A model generated the notes under the pieces. It was not told the DNA's origin, did not search any database, and saw only the letters and a program-made list of their open reading frames with translations. The position numbers and the translations under genes were made by a program. Shown piece by piece: positions 47,124 to 57,959 of a DNA stretch of 64,000 bases. The stretch is taken from contig CAKMRJ010000001.1 of the NCBI GenBank assembly GCA_928212115.1, positions 181,831,517-181,895,516 of the forward strand. Reading direction: 5' to 3'. The DNA is from Lactuca virosa (Eukaryota; Streptophyta; Magnoliopsida; Asterales; Asteraceae). Every line of letters begins with the position of its first letter. The stretch's first letter is position 1.

Positions 47124-48002
47124 GTATGAACACCACCATAACCCTTAAAATACTAAACATGTTCTGAATTTTGGGTTCTTGAATCAATGTATATGAAAGG
47201 AAGGAAGAAACTTCGTGGTTGCTTATAAGGAAGTGGGGATTGAGTTAATTGGTACATACAATGGGGAAAGGAATCGTCGTCTTCATCAGGTCGATGAAGA
47301 AACAAACGAACAGAACAAAAAATCGGGAATCTCCAGTGAGGCTGAGAGATCACAAGAAAGGGCAGGCGTCGACCTCCGGCGACCCTCGTGGGTTCAATCT
47401 CCGTCTGATTTGGAGGGAGAAGTACGAACGAAATCAACAAATGAGGTGGTCTGGTGGGGTTTAACAGATCGCGAGGAGGGAATAGCTGATCCCCTACGAG
47501 CCTTCATCTTCGCCATGGTCATTGTCTTCATCTGATCGGAATGGAAATCGAACGGAGTGGTCAAAAGTGGTGGTCCGACGACTGAAATCGATGAATAAGA
47601 AGATGGGTTGTTGGATTTTCCGATTGCCCTTCTCTTGTCTGTTCGTTTCCGGCTAACGCGAAAGGAGGAGGGAGCATTTTGGCCCTCACCTGTTTGAGAA
47701 AGAACTGGACAAAATCAGAAATCGAGTGGGGGCGTGGGACCTCGTCTTCTTCAGATTGAAGGAGAAGAAAATGAGAGCAACGACATGGGGTGTTTGGGGG
47801 TTGAGCTTCGACGGGAAGGGATCTGTTGGAGGCTGGGAAGGATGCAACAACCTCCTCTCTCTCATCTTCGCATTTTCCGGCGATCAGAGGACTACCCACC
47901 TCCGGTGGGTGAGTCTTGGCAGTCTAATGAAGAAGAAATGGGGACAACAATATCAAGTATCGAGGGTGTTTGTGTGGTGTTAAACGAAGAAGAAAACGGG
48001 AG

Positions 48003-48005
<3 letters not shown>
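47124..48005. other. MULE interior: GC-richer unidentified sequence
   Basis: Two partly open regions exist: plus 47215-47535 (106 codons) and minus 47899-47561 (112 codons, starting MGSPLIAGKCEDEREE). I recognise neither. The purine/pyrimidine-rich composition with CGAAGA and TCTTC runs resembles plant 5' untranslated or N-terminal exon sequence, as found inside Pack-MULEs, but this is inference. No intron or start context is convincing. Confidence 0.4.
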
Positions 48006-48056
<51 letters not shown>

Positions 48057-48299
48057 GGGACCCTCTTTGTATATTATTTCATTTTTTAAAAAAAATAAAA
48101 GAAAACATCATAAATTGTCCCTATGGTAGTGAAATGACGAAAATACCCTTCAGTTAACGGACAAAACTTAACGGAGTTATCAATAAGGACCAATCGTCAA
48201 AAGTTTTCAAAGCACAGGGACCAGCTATGACGTTTCTAAACCACGGGGACTAAACTTCAGATTTGGAGAAACCACAGGGACCATTTATGATGTTTTTTC
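48006..48299 (-). repeat. MULE right terminal inverted repeat with (GA)n
   Basis: It begins with a (GA)n run of about 48 bases, then GGGTGGGACCCTCTTTG, and continues as the complement of the left repeat to the end at 48299. The (GA)n is much longer than the matching (CT)n of the left arm. Confidence 0.9.
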
Positions 48300-50237
48300 T
48301 TTTTTATATATTACAAGTGTTTCGACGTTTTAAAAGAAACAATAATATTATATGATATTATTTTTGGTTTATAAATTCATATAATAAATATTTATTTATT
48401 TGTTAGATGAACATTAATAATTTATAAAATTCGTTGATATTGTTTTTTTTAAAGAGCATTCGTTGATATTGTTTGTTTCAAATAAAGATATGATAATTGT
48501 TAAACTATATTTATATTTAATCGTGTAAGATGTATTTTGTTTCTAATAAAAGCATCATAATTGTTAGAATATATTGATATTTAAACGTAAAAGGTAATTA
48601 CCAAAAATAATATATAATTTATTTATTTTAAAAGACATTTAAGTCAAGTTTTCGATTTGTTTTTTGGAACATCAAACTAATCTATCTATTCCTAACAACC
48701 ATTTATCTCTAAAATGAATCTTGAACTCATAACTTCTCAATATAGTTTTTTGTTAAATCGTTACTTGAAATAGCTTTTGATTTGAAACTTTTTGTTTAAT
48801 TCATAAGTTAAAAGTTCTTGCTATCCAAAAAAAACTTTTTTTCCAAGCTTTTCTTAAAAGCTAGAAGCTCCTAAAAAGTGTGTCTAACACAAATCCCTAC
48901 TCTCATCTACAAACGAATGTATGGTATCAATTTGCTACTTGGGCAATTCAAGAAAACTTACCATTAAAAAACTTGTAAACCTTATTCTAGCAAAAGTCAG
49001 TATCACTTCGTTTTGTCATTTTCAAATAATATTTTTGGTTATTCAAATACATACAAATTGAATTGCGTGGGCAACGAGTGATGTCGATCTCAAACCATAT
49101 AATAAAATTACGTCATTCTTATCGTTGTCGGACGTCACTAACAATGGAGATAATAGAAAGATTTTGGGATGAATTGACAAATGATTATTACTTTTGTGGG
49201 GGGATTCGTAAAAAAAAAAAGGGAAATTTGTTGTGGGCCTTTACTATTGCTTCAAAGGATACGGAAGCAACTCTCATCAGATATAGATCTATATTTATTT
49301 ATTTTTTAGCTTTATTTCATTTGATAATTTATATCACGTGTTTTAAATGCCAGAATCAGTTTGTCAACGTAAGGGCAAAATTTTATCATGTGGTGGATAA
49401 GGTAAAATCACATGTTGGGTTAGTAATGATTCCGCGCATAGGGTACAACCTAGGATAAAAAGAAATTAGACAGAATTGGTCAATTGGATATGTGATCCAT
49501 ATAATTTCAAAAAGTCTTAGCTTTAGGACAATTTTACCAAATATTATATTATTGGTCCTTAGATTTTTAAAATGTTACGTGGTTGGTCCTTTTTGGTAAC
49601 TCGTTTAATTTTTACGTTACACTCACCCATCCCTCGCCCACATGCCCCTCACATGAGGGTAGTTCGATCTTTTTCTTGTTTTTTGTCCTTTAGGTTTACC
49701 GACGTTTACTTCCACCCCATTTAACATTTATCTTTATTTGTTTGTATCTTCATTTTCTATTTCTATTTAGCTTCATCATGTAGAGGTTCTTCCATAAAAA
49801 TACAGTCACAATCACGAAGAAGGTTGTATGTTCTTCTGGAAGCCTAACGATTGTTTTAAGATCATGGATGAATCTAAACCTAAGTAGGTGGGTTGACCCA
49901 CCGATATGTCCTTGGTGCCTTAATGTGATTCAAGGATTGTTGTGCTCTAGAAACAATTTTTTAGACTAAAGAAAAATCATGAAAAAACAAGGAAGCGTAA
50001 GTGTCTTATGTTTTTCAATTGAGTTATGTTATATCTTTTTAAAAAATATATGACAGTGTGTTTGATAGGGGGAATTCTTCCTTTCCCATGTTGATTTTTT
50101 GAAAATTTCCCAATAATGTAATGTAATGGTGAAAAATATATTGTAATGGACATTGTTAAATGACAGTGGAGTTCATGTATGGCTCATAATGTCTAATGGT
50201 TTTTCAGTTTTGTTTTGATGATTTTGTTTCCTTATAA
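48300..50237. other. AT-rich intergenic DNA, no gene supported
   Basis: The longest frame (49063-49458, 131 codons) lacks any family motif and contains a poly-lysine run from an A-tract, so I do not call it. Bases 49545-49620 contain GGTCCTTAG...GGTTGGTCC words reminiscent of Mutator-like terminal repeats and could be a decayed end. Bases 50233-50237 (TATAA) should be the left target copy of element D. Confidence 0.6.
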
Positions 50238-52218
50238 TGTAACACCCTGTTTCGAGTCGTTTCTTAATTCAGGGATGTGACCCGAAGATCAGTTATCATA
50301 AGGCTTCGGGCTTTGAGGAAAGAGAGGTTTAGACTCATTTGGATGTGGGTAATGTAGATTATGAGATCAGAGAGTTCAGTTTGTGCTTTGAAACCCAAGG
50401 GTATACTGGTAAAAGTGATGGTTCGGACCTTTCATAAATTAAGGATTTAAGTTTGGAAGGTTTGAGGCAAAGGAGAGTTGATACGAGTGTAGGGATTCTC
50501 ATTACCTTTCCGAGCATATAAAGAACGCCGAAAACGGAGTCGGGACGAAGAAGTTATGGCTTTCGGAAGATAAGAAGAATATGGGGCTAGTCCAGTACAT
50601 TGGGCGTACTAGGCTCAAGAGATCGTGGATGACCAGCCTGCTATGCTGGGCGTGCCAGCAGTACGTTGGGCGTACAACTGCCAGACTGAAACCCTATTTT
50701 TTAGGGTTTAGGCCCTATATAAACATCTTAACTCATGAAAATCCTCCCTTTATTCAGCATATATCCCCCTCAACCTGTGATTTCGAAACCCTAGCCCCTT
50801 TGAAAGCTTTCTTGACATTTTTGGGTGTTTTGGTGCACTTTGGAGAATGGAGAACTCATTGGAGAAGAGTTGGATTGCTAAGAGCTTGTAGATCTTAGCT
50901 TGGTTTTCCTTGTTGCATCTTCTGAAGGTAAAAAGTCTCAAACTTGATGGTTCATTTTTTTAGAACTTGCTTGTAAGTGGGTTTTTGTTCTTTTTTTCCC
51001 ATGAGTTTATTCTTGTGAGTAAATGCCACTCCAGAAGTTTTAGGTTGTTCATTTTGATGTTTTGAGGTCCCTTGTTCATAAAGTTTGCATCTTGATGGTT
51101 GTGGACCAACCATGCATGAGTTGGTGAACTCATGGTGAAGCTAGTAGACTAGATTTGGGTTTTGGGTTTCTTAGAGCCATACAAAGGCATCAAGTTGATG
51201 ACTTTATTGATTAAGACACCCATCAGAATTAGATCTGAACCTTGGATGCAAAGTCTTAAAGGATTAAGCACTTTTATGTGATTCCTTGGTCATTTTGTTA
51301 TGTTAGGAAGCTTAAGTTTGGTGTTGGGCTCTATTAAGTCATGCTAGGTCATAAAGTCAGGAACTTTATGACTCTAGACGTCCAGTAGGATTGAACTTGA
51401 GGATTTTGACATTTGGTCTTACAGGAATAAGACCTAAAAATGGAATTTTTGGGTTTCCGCACTGTATGACAGGCGTACCGGGGTAGTACGTGGGGCGTAT
51501 GCTCCAAGGTGCCATAATGGGCTATTTTTGGACCATGGGTCTTTTGGGATTTGGGCCATGAGTTGTTGGGTCAAATGTGGGAAGGGTAAAATAGTATTTT
51601 ACCTATTGATATGATAAAGTATAAATTGGACCTTGGACTATGCGAAATTGCATTAATTATTTATTAGGGATAATTTCGATGTGTTTAGTGAGAGGATCCC
51701 GATAGCATCAACGCAAGTGATTCGGTTTTCTCTAGACTGAGGTGAGTTTGCTCACTATAATGTAGGACACTAGGGTTGTATGTGCTTGTTGTCTTTGTGA
51801 CTCTTGATGTATGCATGCATGTCTATTTGCTATATGTATGTGGGGTGAAATAGACCCAGGGGTGAATAGACCCGTACGGTTGAAAAGTACCAATTGAGTT
51901 GAAATAGAACCAGGGGTGAAATAGACCTGGTACAGCCATGAGCTGACGTATATGTATGGTATGTGGTATTTTGGGGAATTTACTAAGCTTTGTGTTTACC
52001 GTTTCATATTTATGGTTTTAGGTACTTCCGGTACGAAAGGGAAGGTCCCGGCGTGACTACACAGCATCCCAAAAGCTTATTCCGCATTTTATTAATCGTG
52101 ATTTTTACTCTGATGTTTAAATACTATTTTTTCACATCGAATGATTTTGGGAATGGAATGTTATATGAACTAGTGATATTAATATGAAAATTTTACTCCG
52201 GATTTTTGGGACGTTACA
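50238..52218 (+). repeat. Element D 5' LTR
   Basis: Starts TGTAACACCCTG, ends TTTTTGGGACGTTACA; 1981 bp. GTAC-TTGGGCGTAC near-palindromes occur at 50594-50680 and again at about 51475-51505. The TATA box is at 50714-50724. A degenerate GGGGTGAAATAGACCC tandem (51842-51930) sits beside the conserved GGGGAATTTACTAAGCTTTG block (51973-51993). Confidence 0.88.
50714..50724 (+). promoter_or_regulatory. Element D LTR TATA box (predicted)
   Basis: CCTATATAAAC lies about 480 bases into the LTR, just downstream of the GTACGTTGGGCGTAC motifs. Confidence 0.6.
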
Positions 52219-52221
52219 AGT

Positions 52222-52233
52222 TGGTATCAGAGC
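52222..52233 (+). other. Element D primer-binding site (tRNA-iMet)
   Basis: TGGTATCAGAGC, three bases after the LTR end. Confidence 0.96.
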
Positions 52234-52640
52234 CTTGGTTTAAGGGATTCGGGCACACTCTCGGGTGTGTATGAATTCAAACTAAGGATTTCTAAAATCT
52301 TTTAAAAATTGATTTTCTAAAAAGGTTTTCTAAGAAAAATGTGTGCGATGCATGTAATTAGCCGAGCTCAAGTAAATTTTCCTAAAATACCTATACATGT
52401 TCTATGTGATATGCTTTGAATTGTGAATTTGTGAATCACATGCTAGATTAGGGCTAAGGATCTACTCAGGTTTTGCATGATAGAATGCTAGGAAATATGA
52501 CTTTATATGCATGTTGATTAAGCTTTTGGAACTACATTCTAGTATGGATTTTTAGATTTTTTTATAGAATGGCCTGATGTAAGTGAGGCACTGCTTTGGA
52601 TTACTTGATTCGTGAATGATGCTTTCTTTTTTATTTTAAG

Positions 52641-53370
52641 GACCTCCAATAATATCGGCTAACTATTAAGCGAATATGTTAGGTTACATGTTGTGGGGAT
52701 TAGATAATTTTAGAAGGTTAGGCTTAACTCTATTGTGCAACTCTTGTTTGAGTCAAACTGTTGTAATGTGAGACCTTGCAGTCGAAGAATTATCTAGTGT
52801 TGGTGACATGTAATTGTATTCGTGAGGTAGTTAGAAGGTATTAGAGGGAGTATCTTCTACAGCTGATGGCGGAGAGTGGTGTGAAGGGAACCCTAGGAAA
52901 GCCTAGGAAGAATGTTAGAGTGTGCTTGTGTGAGCATTTTCGAAAGAGAGATTCTAGAAGGAGAATCTAGGAAGATTAGCAATGTTGGTTGAAGTTCCTA
53001 GCATCGCAGAAGCAAGTTAGTTGAAGGATGCATTTTTATGTTTTGTGGCCTATAGAATGTTGCTTGCTATGTGCTTTGTGGGACCCATATTGATGTGGGC
53101 TAACTATTAAATTAATATGTTAAGTTACATGTTGTAAAGGTTAAATAATTCTAGAATGATTGATTTGGCCCTATTGCACAACTCTTGTTTGATTCTAACC
53201 ATTGTAGGTTTGGGTCTTTTGTTCTAAATATTATTTAAAGTTTTGTTGCATGTAATTGTATCCATGAAGTAGTTAGCTGATATTAGTAGGGCTTCTTCAG
53301 AAGCTGATGGTAGGGTGAGGTTGGAATCCTAAAAGGACCTAGGAAGTGTCTTAGAGGAATTGATGCGCTG
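52641..53370 (+). repeat. Leader duplication in element D (two copies, about 440-bp period)
   Basis: Blocks 52641-52920 and 53082-53365 share GGCTAACTATTAA, ATTGTGCAACTCTTGTTTGA-like strings, GACATGTAATTGTAT.C and AGCTGATGG. G2 has one related block in its leader (about 23340-23460). The copies are clearly diverged, so the duplication is old. Confidence 0.82.
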
Positions 53371-54487
53371 TTTAGCGGTGGGTATTCGTTTGAGAATGGG
53401 CATATGTAATTGGATCGGATGGTAGTAGACATGAGTAGTTACTTAGAGGATGTCAAACAATTCTTGAGGAAAGTACGGATAAGTGTGGAAGGTAGTATTG
53501 GGCACGTACTACTAAAAGTATTGGCTTCGTAGTCGAATCGAGGAGGATTTCGGGGATTCTAAGGAGTTGATGGAGGGTATATTGTATGGTTTGGCACAAT
53601 GATTCACTGCATTTTGTTTTCGTCCTTTTCAAGTTATCAGTTATAGTCGTTCAGGTCAAGGATAGGTTAGTTGATTATGAGGTCTTTAGGGGCATTGCTC
53701 GAGGTAGTGCCTGTTGAGTCATGGGACTCAAGAAGGAAGCGTTTGTGATGATGGGTTCGAGTATTGCAGCCAGAGGCTGAGTGATTGGCAGATGGATTGG
53801 GATGTCACTATCATCGATAGGGGTGATGTACTTCCAGCTTTCCGCATTCGGAGGAAAGAGAGAGTATACATGTGATTTTTATAGTTGGGATGTAGACCCA
53901 CCATGAGTCTAGATGATTATGGTTTTCTTTGTCAAAATGTATGACAGTGTGCAAATGCACAAGGGGATACTTCTGGTATGGTTTCCTTGAGATGAGGTCA
54001 AGGGTCTGCTTTCTTCGAATATAGTTAGGTTGGGTGCTAGTTGATTGTTTCAGGTGAGCAGGGAAATGAATCGGGAACGACAACCTTTATTGTTTCTGAT
54101 GTGTCCCGACTATGTGAATGAGGTATCTTGTATTATGGATGATCATCACGATGAATCGATGGATGGGGTAATTTTAGACGAGTTTGTGATGGGCCATTTG
54201 TTTCTAGATAGAGAATCAGTTCTATGAGTGGACTATGAGAATTATTGCTTGTGCATCTGCGTGGAATTCTTGAGGTTAGAAGCGGATATGATTGGGAAGT
54301 TTCTGAGGTCTCCACCTAAGATTTGGAATCTCTTCGTCGTTGCTTGGTCTTTATCTGGAAGATCATATTGTGTGGTGTTACACATACCAAGAGTCAGAGA
54401 TGGTATGTAACTGGTTAATCCGATTCAAGATATGGTTTGTTTGCAATGCCAATTGGTGGTAGTTCGAACCTTAAGTGGGGGAGAACT

Positions 54488-55720
54488 GGGTATTCTGTTT
54501 GGACGATCATCGATTTATTAGAGTAAATGGTTTCAAAAGAATAAGTCTTAGGGAGTTATGGTTTGGATATGAGAGACTTTGGCCCAAGATTTGGTCAAGT
54601 CGAGGGTGAAAAAACAAATTGCAATCGGATGTATATGCTCATGAATGCATGAGTTCTCCTTACAAAAGGAAGCTGTTGGGCAAGGAGCTCGTTGTAGCCA
54701 GTGGTTCCTTTCGGGATGACGGTGAACAGATCAAGAGGTGTTGGGTCGCGCATGTTAAGTATCGGTTATTGAGGAAAGTTGTCAGCTCGTTGTATATTTC
54801 AGCTTTTAAGTACGTTTACCCTCAATTGTTGTTCGTAGAATTATTGTTCATATCAGGCTCAAGTTTGGTAGATGTCCTTGGTTATTGGAAGTTCGAATGT
54901 CAGGGAAATGTTGTTTTGTTTTTCAGTTGTGGCTTTGGATCTACGTAGAATTAAATTTGGCATGTCGTTTCGACAGGGCTTGTATTTGGATTTATCCGAC
55001 CATGCTTTTAACAGTAATTCTAGATAACTTGGGAAGTTTTATCGAACTAGTTACGCAATGGTGGGATCTGTTCAGTTTCAATCAAGGTGTGGAATCTTGT
55101 TTCAGTCATTTATGAGAATGTTTCTGTTAATGAATGAGGTTCGTCATTTCGTTATATTTACTGGTACATCCCCCTTTGGGTAAGGGTGTGAGAAAAAAAG
55201 GAATGTACTAGATCCAGGGTTGGTTATGGATTCTCTTGAGAGTCTATATTGTGGTAAGTTAATCAGATATTGTCATGAGGGGTATATGTGGACTGAACGA
55301 GATAGCAAAGGAGCACTTGGTTGGGTTATAGCCTTTGAATTGGAACAAGAGTATAACAGCCTATCCCATTCTATGGTTGTGTGTGATCATCTTTTCAATT
55401 GATTTTGTGTTGGTTGCAACCGATACAATCCCGATATCGAGGGGTCACATATTACTTCACACAATGTCTTCTAATTGACATTTTCTTTAGATTTATCTTG
55501 ATTTTGCATTCTTTGAGTTCATAATGACTTCTGATAAAAATATTGTGTATACATCAGATTTGATCATATTTGTAGAATTTACATGAGGTTGAATCTTGAT
55601 ACTTAAAAAGTTTTCAGTGACTTCTGATAGTGTTTGGCTGGGTGAAAACAAGAATAGTCCCCTCCTAACCCTAAGGGCAAAGGAATAAGTAAGATCAAAT
55701 ACTACGAGCACGGTAACACA
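54488..55720. other. Unassigned stretch after element D
   Basis: Base composition resembles element D up to about 55440, then becomes AT-rich. The longest frames (54619-54948 and 55220-55402) match nothing I know. It may be a further part of D, or the element into which D inserted. Confidence 0.4.
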
Positions 55721-57100
55721 TATTATGCGGTTGGGTCCTCAATTGAAAGATCGTAGGCCCAAGCCAAAAACCTTCATTTTTTCACATAACAATTACTTTG
55801 ATATTTATATTTTACCCAATCAGCTTAGCAACCCACAAAATCAAAATTACATATATAGTTATGACTCGATGTACAAAATTGCTATCATTTCCCATATTGA
55901 TGAGTTATATTCAAGATATAGATATGTTACTAACTCGTCATATATTTCATACAACCAACCCAATAGAATTTAAGGTATTTACGAAGTTGCATCACTAATT
56001 ATTATTTTCGATTTTAAAGATAACTTTCATAATAAAAAGAAGCAAAATAAAATACAATTAAGTATAATAAATATACTCAAAAAAATATAGATAAAGATAA
56101 AATAAAGAGAGGATCTCACTAGGGTCTATTGAAGGTGAGTGCTCAATGTTATCGGATCGCAATGTCTCTGATTCTCTTAATAGGCAATGTCCATATAGTA
56201 ACCATGATGATAAAATTAATCAATGACAACACTAAAAGTTTTGTAAGTTGTAACGCTTTTGTTGTCAAGGCATATGTTAACCATTTATCTTCCATAATTT
56301 TACATCCTAGTAGCACTCCTTGATCCTAGATGCATGTTTTTGAACTGAGTTGCTACAACTACATATCAATACTGATGATACTCCAAAACTAATAATATAT
56401 GTTGTCCTTGATAAAATTACTTAGGCGTCCTTCACAATGTTATTGACGACGTCAATGACTCTTGGAGGTGCCAATTGTTTTTTTTTATCTATGTTGCTTT
56501 CTGCATGCTTCATTGTTCGGGAGCGTTTTTCATGTATTTTTAGTGAAAAAAAAAATAATTTTAAGAAAAAATTAAATACCCCTCCCCAACATAAACCCTT
56601 GGATCGTCCTCTATACAAAAAATTAAAAATACAAAAAATGAAAAATAAAACTAAAACGTACGTAGCGTCTTGAAAAACGCTAAGTTTAACGTCTTCAGCC
56701 AAACTGGTTACCTCGTTACTCAACCTGGCTCATGTTGTGTCACTTGCAGTGCAAACTCTCTTACAAACAACTTGTATCCACCTTTCATTTTTGAGACCAC
56801 ATCCATCGATGGTTTGAAACACCAAATATCTTCTTCTAATGTCTCCACCGTTGTATCCCATACTGGTGAGGACCTTCCTAACTTTTCTTCAGTCTTATCC
56901 ATCCACGGTGGCTTCTCTTTCTTTCTAGTAGTATTCTCACTCTTCACTTGAAACTTTTTTATGATTTATCTTTTCTTCTCTGTCAACATCAAAGAATTTC
57001 TCCAAAGGAGTCGAGTGTGTAACTTCTAGAGGGTGATGGCTTACATTCCATTTGATAGTCTCTATTTGATAGCACTCGTGATCTAAGATCATGTTAGTAA
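55721..57100. other. AT-rich stretch, no gene supported
   Basis: Several short frames on both strands (56421-56723, 56720-56947) lack family motifs. From its place downstream of the Athila-like protease on the minus strand, the part above about 56400 could be the following, unrecognisable part of that element. Confidence 0.45.
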
Positions 57101-57440
57101 ATATATGGAACACATTTAACCTTAACTTCATATTACCAAAACTTATGTCCATGGCCCTTATTTCTACAGTTTATTTGAGCATTCATGGTTGCCAAGAACG
57201 GTCTACCTATATAAACCGTCGGATGACTTTCCTCGGATGTCTTCTCAATGTCGAGCACAAGGAAATCAACTGGCTAATAAAAATCGTCAACTTTTATTAT
57301 CACATTGGATAAAATGCCTCAGGGAATTTTTGTAAACGTATCAGCAAGTTTTAAGATACCATTTATGTGTTCTAACTTTCCTAAGTCATTTTATCATACA
57401 AATATCCTGGGAGAATGTTGAAACTAGATAAAGGAGTGCC
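57101..57440 (-). pseudogene. Athila-like aspartic protease region (decayed)
   Basis: On the minus strand the readable words are GILKLADTFTKIP, GILSNVIIKVDDFY and PVDFLVLDIEKTSEESDG. These match the Athila/Tat-lineage retropepsin block LADRS..PxGI.EDVLVKVxxFxxPVDFVVLDMEED. The upstream catalytic DxGA is not preserved. Stops interrupt it at least four times. Confidence 0.7.
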
Positions 57441-57959
57441 TTTTTTATGTTAATGTCACCTAAGGTAACAAAAATCAAAGGTGCTTCGAGATATTTAAGC
57501 TTTGCTGGAAGAGAGTTAGACAAAATAGAGCTCACATGTTTAGTTAGGTTAACCTTTTTAGGTAAATGCGCTTGTAATTTTTATTTTTGAACACAAAAAT
57601 ATTGTACATACGATGGATACCTCCTTAATTAATTTAACTAATGGGATATTAACTTTTACTTGAATAAAAAGATCCCACATGTCCTCTAATTTTGGCCCAT
57701 GCTTTCAGAAAGGAACTAACGTTGGTTTCTCTAAATCCAAGTGGTATGGCGCGATATTATTCTCCATCCCATCCTTCCCAACTTTAGAATCGTTTGTACC
57801 CTTTTCTAATTATGATTTATCAGTTTTAAATGTTCTTTTTCAAATTCCTTTTTTATGAAAAACTAATTCAACATCACTTTCATCGTATACATGTACATTA
57901 GAAGAAGAACTTACCTTATTGTTAACCTTTTTGTCACTCCTTAAGAGCGTAATATCATT

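Larger units (their letters stand above)
46863..48299. mobile_element. Mutator-like (MULE) non-autonomous DNA transposon, 1437 bp
   Basis: The ends read GAAAAAAAATCATAAATGG and, on the opposite strand, GAAAAAACATCATAAATGG. About 250 bases of each arm are inverted copies of each other. The flanks are the perfect 9-bp duplication TTTTTTATA (46854-46862 and 48300-48308), the length characteristic of Mutator transposition. The interior (47124-48005) is clearly richer in G+C than its surroundings and has no transposase motif. It may hold captured host sequence. Confidence 0.88.
50238..54487 (+). mobile_element. D: LTR retrotransposon with non-coding interior (LARD-like)
   Basis: The 5' LTR (50238-52218) and primer site are well formed. 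The following leader is clearly homologous to those of G1 and G2, but no gag or pol motif follows. A tract AAGTGGGGGAGAA (54475-54487), nearly the same as the G2 polypurine tract, marks the likely internal end. The sequence after it is not this LTR, so the 3' LTR is missing or replaced. The roughly 2.25-kb interior is built mainly of leader-type sequence, partly duplicated. Confidence 0.72.

Noticed and set aside
47734..48129. 131-codon frame with repeated Glu-Arg in the MULE right arm
   Set aside because: The repeat is the (GA)n tract; the frame runs through the terminal inverted repeat.
49063..49458. 131-codon open frame that might be a small host gene
   Set aside because: No recognisable domain, a poly-lysine run made by an A-tract, AT-rich flanks and no supporting splice or promoter context.
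49545..49620. Possible second Mutator-like terminal repeat
   Set aside because: Only a few GGTCC words match; no paired inverted arm or target duplication could be found.
56421..56947. Two minus-strand frames of 75-100 codons that could be a small gene
   Set aside because: They contain long A/T homopolymers, differ in frame and lack known motifs; they may be decayed Athila-like sequence.
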